Source of the DNA: Thermomicrobiales bacterium
Lineage (GTDB): Bacteria; Chloroflexota; Chloroflexia; Thermomicrobiales; UBA6265
Reading direction: 5' to 3'
NCBI GenBank assembly: GCA_020847015.1
Contig: JADLCW010000180.1
Span: forward strand, 1-8,182
Length of the DNA stretch: 8,182 bases
Notes under the pieces: model-generated
The model's input: only the letters and a program-made list of their open reading frames with translations
The model's database searches: none
What the model was told of the DNA's origin: nothing
Shown: piece after piece, positions 6,742 to 8,182 of the stretch
Layout of the letters: the number at the start of each line of letters is the position of its first letter
Numbering within the stretch: the stretch's first letter is position 1
Made by a program: the position numbers and the translations under genes

Positions 6742-6777
6742 TCGCGGCTCTGCCGCGATGATCGCGCACCGGCGATC
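6742..6777 (+). repeat. Two tandem hairpins between the glycosidase-like and SDR genes
   Basis: Five bases after the stop at 6734-6736 comes TCGCGG-CTCTG-CCGCGA (6742-6758), and one base later GATCGC-GCACCG-GCGATC (6760-6777), each with a perfect 6-base stem. No T-run follows either. They could partially terminate or stabilise the upstream message and so set the ratio of the two products. The next 70 bases to the SDR start contain only the leader described separately. Confidence 0.4.
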
Positions 6778-6814
6778 GACGATGCCAGCGCCGAAGCACG
6801 ATCGCATCGCTCGT

Positions 6815-6851
6815 CATGCTGCCGGCGCTATCGGGGAGACCAACCCGGATG
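6815..6851 (+). promoter_or_regulatory. Leader of SDR gene similar to that of the HAD gene (copy 2)
   Basis: Starts CATGCTGC and ends GGAGACCAACCCGGATG at the start codon, paralleling the HAD leader with a one-base gap and one substitution in the last 18 positions. The ribosome binding site GGGGAG (6833-6838) lies 10 bases from the ATG at 6849. Here the upstream ATG (6816) is in frame with the SDR, so it could add 11 residues to the protein. Confidence 0.4.
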
Positions 6852-7604
6852 AACGGACGATTTACAGGCAAGGTCGCCATCATCACCGGCGGTGCGAACG
6901 GGATCGGCGCCGCCGTCGCGTGGCGGCTGACCCGGGAGGGCGCGTCCGCAATCGTGGCCGATCTCGACGCCGCGGCCGGCGCGGCGTTAGCTGCCGAGAT
7001 CGGCCCGGCCGCGACATTCGTTTGCGGCGACGTGGCCGACCCCGCCACGTGGGAAACACTGGTCGGCGCGGCGCGCGAGCGCGGCGGTCTCGATATCGTG
7101 AGCGCCAACGCGTTTCTGGTTCGTCCGACCCCCGCCCATGTGATGGAGCCGTACGATTGGCGGCGCCAAATTGATGTCTCGCTCGGGCACGTTTTTCTCG
7201 CCGCCCGCGCCTGCCTGCCGCTCCTGATCGAGCGAGAAGGCGCGTTCGTGGCGACCTCCTCCGTCCACGCCCGCACCGGCTTCCCCGGTCACGCCGCCTA
7301 TGCCGCCGCCAAGGGCGCCATCTGTGCCCTGGTGCACCAACTTGCGGTCGAATACGGCCCGGCGGTGCGGGTCAACGCGGTGCTGCCGGGATCGATCGAA
7401 ACACGCGTGTGGGACGGCGCACCGGAGCGCGAGCGACAGGCCGCCATCGCCCGGGCGCCGCTGCGGCGGATGGGACGACCAGACGAAGTCGCGGCGGCCA
7501 TCGCCTTTCTCGCCTCCGACGACGCCTCGTTCATCACCGGAACCGAACTGGTGGTCGATGGCGGCTGGTTGGTTTCGCCTGTCCCGCAAGGCGGCGCTGA
7601 TTAG
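6849..7604 (+). CDS. Short-chain dehydrogenase/reductase (classical SDR)
   Basis: A 251-residue cytosolic NAD(P)-dependent oxidoreductase with Rossmann fold, probably acting on a sugar, sugar acid or polyol given its neighbours. The cofactor loop is TGGANGIG (13-20); Asp38 in IVADLD after the second strand favours NAD. GDVAD (60-64) follows. Catalytic Ser138 (VATSSVHA), Tyr151 and Lys155 (YAAAK) are present, and the C-terminal block GRPDEVAAAIAFLASDDASF, then ITGTELVVDGGW, is typical. Two deviations: the usual NNAG stretch reads SANAFL (85-90), Gly replaced by Phe, and the helix 4 Asn of the catalytic tetrad is Ser111 (DVSLGHVF). The ATG at 6849 is preferred because homologues begin just before the first strand and GGGGAG precedes it; the ATG at 6816 would add an unconserved tail. 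It is convergent with the last gene, 9 bases apart. Confidence 0.92.
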   Translation: MNGRFTGKVAIITGGANGIGAAVAWRLTREGASAIVADLDAAAGAALAAEIGPAATFVCGDVADPATWETLVGAARERGGLDIVSANAFLVRPTPAHVMEPYDWRRQIDVSLGHVFLAARACLPLLIEREGAFVATSSVHARTGFPGHAAYAAAKGAICALVHQLAVEYGPAVRVNAVLPGSIETRVWDGAPERERQAAIARAPLRRMGRPDEVAAAIAFLASDDASFITGTELVVDGGWLVSPVPQGGAD

Positions 7605-7608
7605 CCGG

Positions 7609-7623
7609 GCAGCCTACGGCTGC
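7609..7623. terminator. Hairpin in the 9-base convergent junction
   Basis: GCAGCC-TAC-GGCTGC forms a perfect 6-base stem with a 3-base loop between the SDR stop (7602-7604) and the stop of the opposing gene (minus-strand TAG at 7614-7616), overlapping the last codons of the latter. A hairpin at a tail-to-tail junction could serve both transcripts. It lacks a T-run on both sides, so termination is inferred from position. Confidence 0.4.
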
Positions 7624-8182
7624 GCCTCCGAAATCTCCAGTTCCCACTCCGCCACGCCGGTTTCGGTCACGATCCCGACATCGCCGGCGGCGGCCAGATC
7701 GCGGTCGTAGTGATGGCCGATCGCCGGCTCCACGCCGATGCTGCGGTATGGCGACGCCTCCGGCCAGCCGCCGAGATTGCGCCAGATCGCTATTGCCGCC
7801 GGTTGCCCCTCCGCGCGCAAGCGCAGAGTCAGTTGGGCGCCATCCGCCACTGTCACCGGTCCCGGCCCGAGCAGCATGAAGAACAGCGCCGATGCGTCGC
7901 TCGTCAGACCGTCCAGCGGGGCGCCGAGCGGAGATGGCCATGGTCCTTCGACAACCGGAACCGGCTCGGCGCTCCGCCAATGGTCCGGCCACACGCGGCT
8001 TGTCGTTCCTGGTTCCACCACCAGCCGCCCTGTCTCCGATACGTCGAGCAGCATGTGCGCGGCCCAAACGAAGCGGAACCCCGGCGCTGCCTCCAATCGG
8101 TAGCACGCCGCGAGCCCGCCACGATCGCTTCGGAACGAGCGCATCAGGCGAAAATCTCGCCCGCTCGCCGTCAGCGCGTTGC
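7614..8182 (-). CDS. Aldose 1-epimerase-like protein (galactose mutarotase superfamily), 5' end off window
   Basis: C-terminal 188 residues of a beta-sandwich mutarotase-like protein; the frame stays open to the right edge, so the start lies outside. The intact family interconverts sugar anomers or binds hexose-like sugars in the cytosol. Evidence: RFVWAAHMLLDVSE places a conserved His (8055-8057) in the Phe/Trp-x-Ala-His-x-Leu setting of these proteins, and AIAIWRNLGGWPEA, then YRSIGVEPAIGHHYD, carries the Glu-Pro (Glu at 7728-7730) that in this fold supplies the catalytic base. The stretch ending in DVGIVTETGVAEWELEI fits the final strands. An internal ATG at 8144 falls within conserved sequence and is not the start. 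Spacing and convergence with the SDR suggest a separate transcript, still within the sugar theme. Some members of this superfamily are not mutarotases, so the exact activity is open. Confidence 0.77.
   Translation of the reverse strand, partial: NALTASGRDFRLMRSFRSDRGGLAACYRLEAAPGFRFVWAAHMLLDVSETGRLVVEPGTTSRVWPDHWRSAEPVPVVEGPWPSPLGAPLDGLTSDASALFFMLLGPGPVTVADGAQLTLRLRAEGQPAAIAIWRNLGGWPEASPYRSIGVEPAIGHHYDRDLAAAGDVGIVTETGVAEWELEISEAQP

Noticed and set aside
5639..7276. A 545-codon open frame on the minus strand
   Set aside because: It is antisense to the glycosidase-like and SDR genes and crosses both and their gap, with no recognisable domain. It results from GC bias at third positions.

Overview
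The window is GC-rich (roughly two thirds G+C) bacterial DNA with dense, mostly NNG/NNC-biased coding and clear AGGAGG-type ribosome binding sites. There is no RNA gene, CRISPR array, insertion sequence or phage gene. The protein style (GC-rich, soluble sugar enzymes, an ITPA/HAM1-type nucleotidase) would fit a Chloroflexota-like or similar high-GC environmental bacterium, but no marker gene is present and this placement is a weak inference.

Layout, left to right. (1) A leftward block: a small DUF4177-like protein, D-ribose pyranase RbsD (start overlapping the small gene's stop by 4 bases), then, after a 188-base gap holding a candidate promoter and operator, an altronate/galactarate dehydratase (UxaA/GarD family) that runs off the left edge. 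(2) A divergent intergenic stretch of about 300 bases. (3) A rightward, intact class I aminotransferase followed by a compact hairpin. (4) A leftward, heavily frameshifted relic of a HAM1/RdgB-type nucleoside-triphosphate pyrophosphatase, readable only by joining all three frames. (5) A rightward, loosely spaced trio with gaps of 110-120 bases: a HAD-superfamily hydrolase, a 558-residue glycoside-hydrolase-like TIM-barrel protein with a CxCxxC motif, and a short-chain dehydrogenase. (6) A leftward aldose-1-epimerase-like gene, convergent with the dehydrogenase, cut by the right edge.

Functionally the theme is sugar and sugar-acid catabolism: sugar-ring interconversion (RbsD, the mutarotase-like protein), hydroxyacid dehydration (UxaA/GarD), redox (SDR), probable glycoside cleavage (the 558-residue protein) and a HAD hydrolase. 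A route from a uronate-containing glycoside through uronate and hexonate to a 2-keto-3-deoxy acid is plausible but inferred from context only. The aminotransferase and the dead nucleotidase look like neighbours rather than pathway members.

Most worth a second look are the HAM1 relic, the unclassified glycosidase-like protein, the tiny protein translationally coupled to RbsD, and a similar leader of about 38 bases in front of both the HAD and SDR genes. I see no evidence for a defence system or other radically new machinery.
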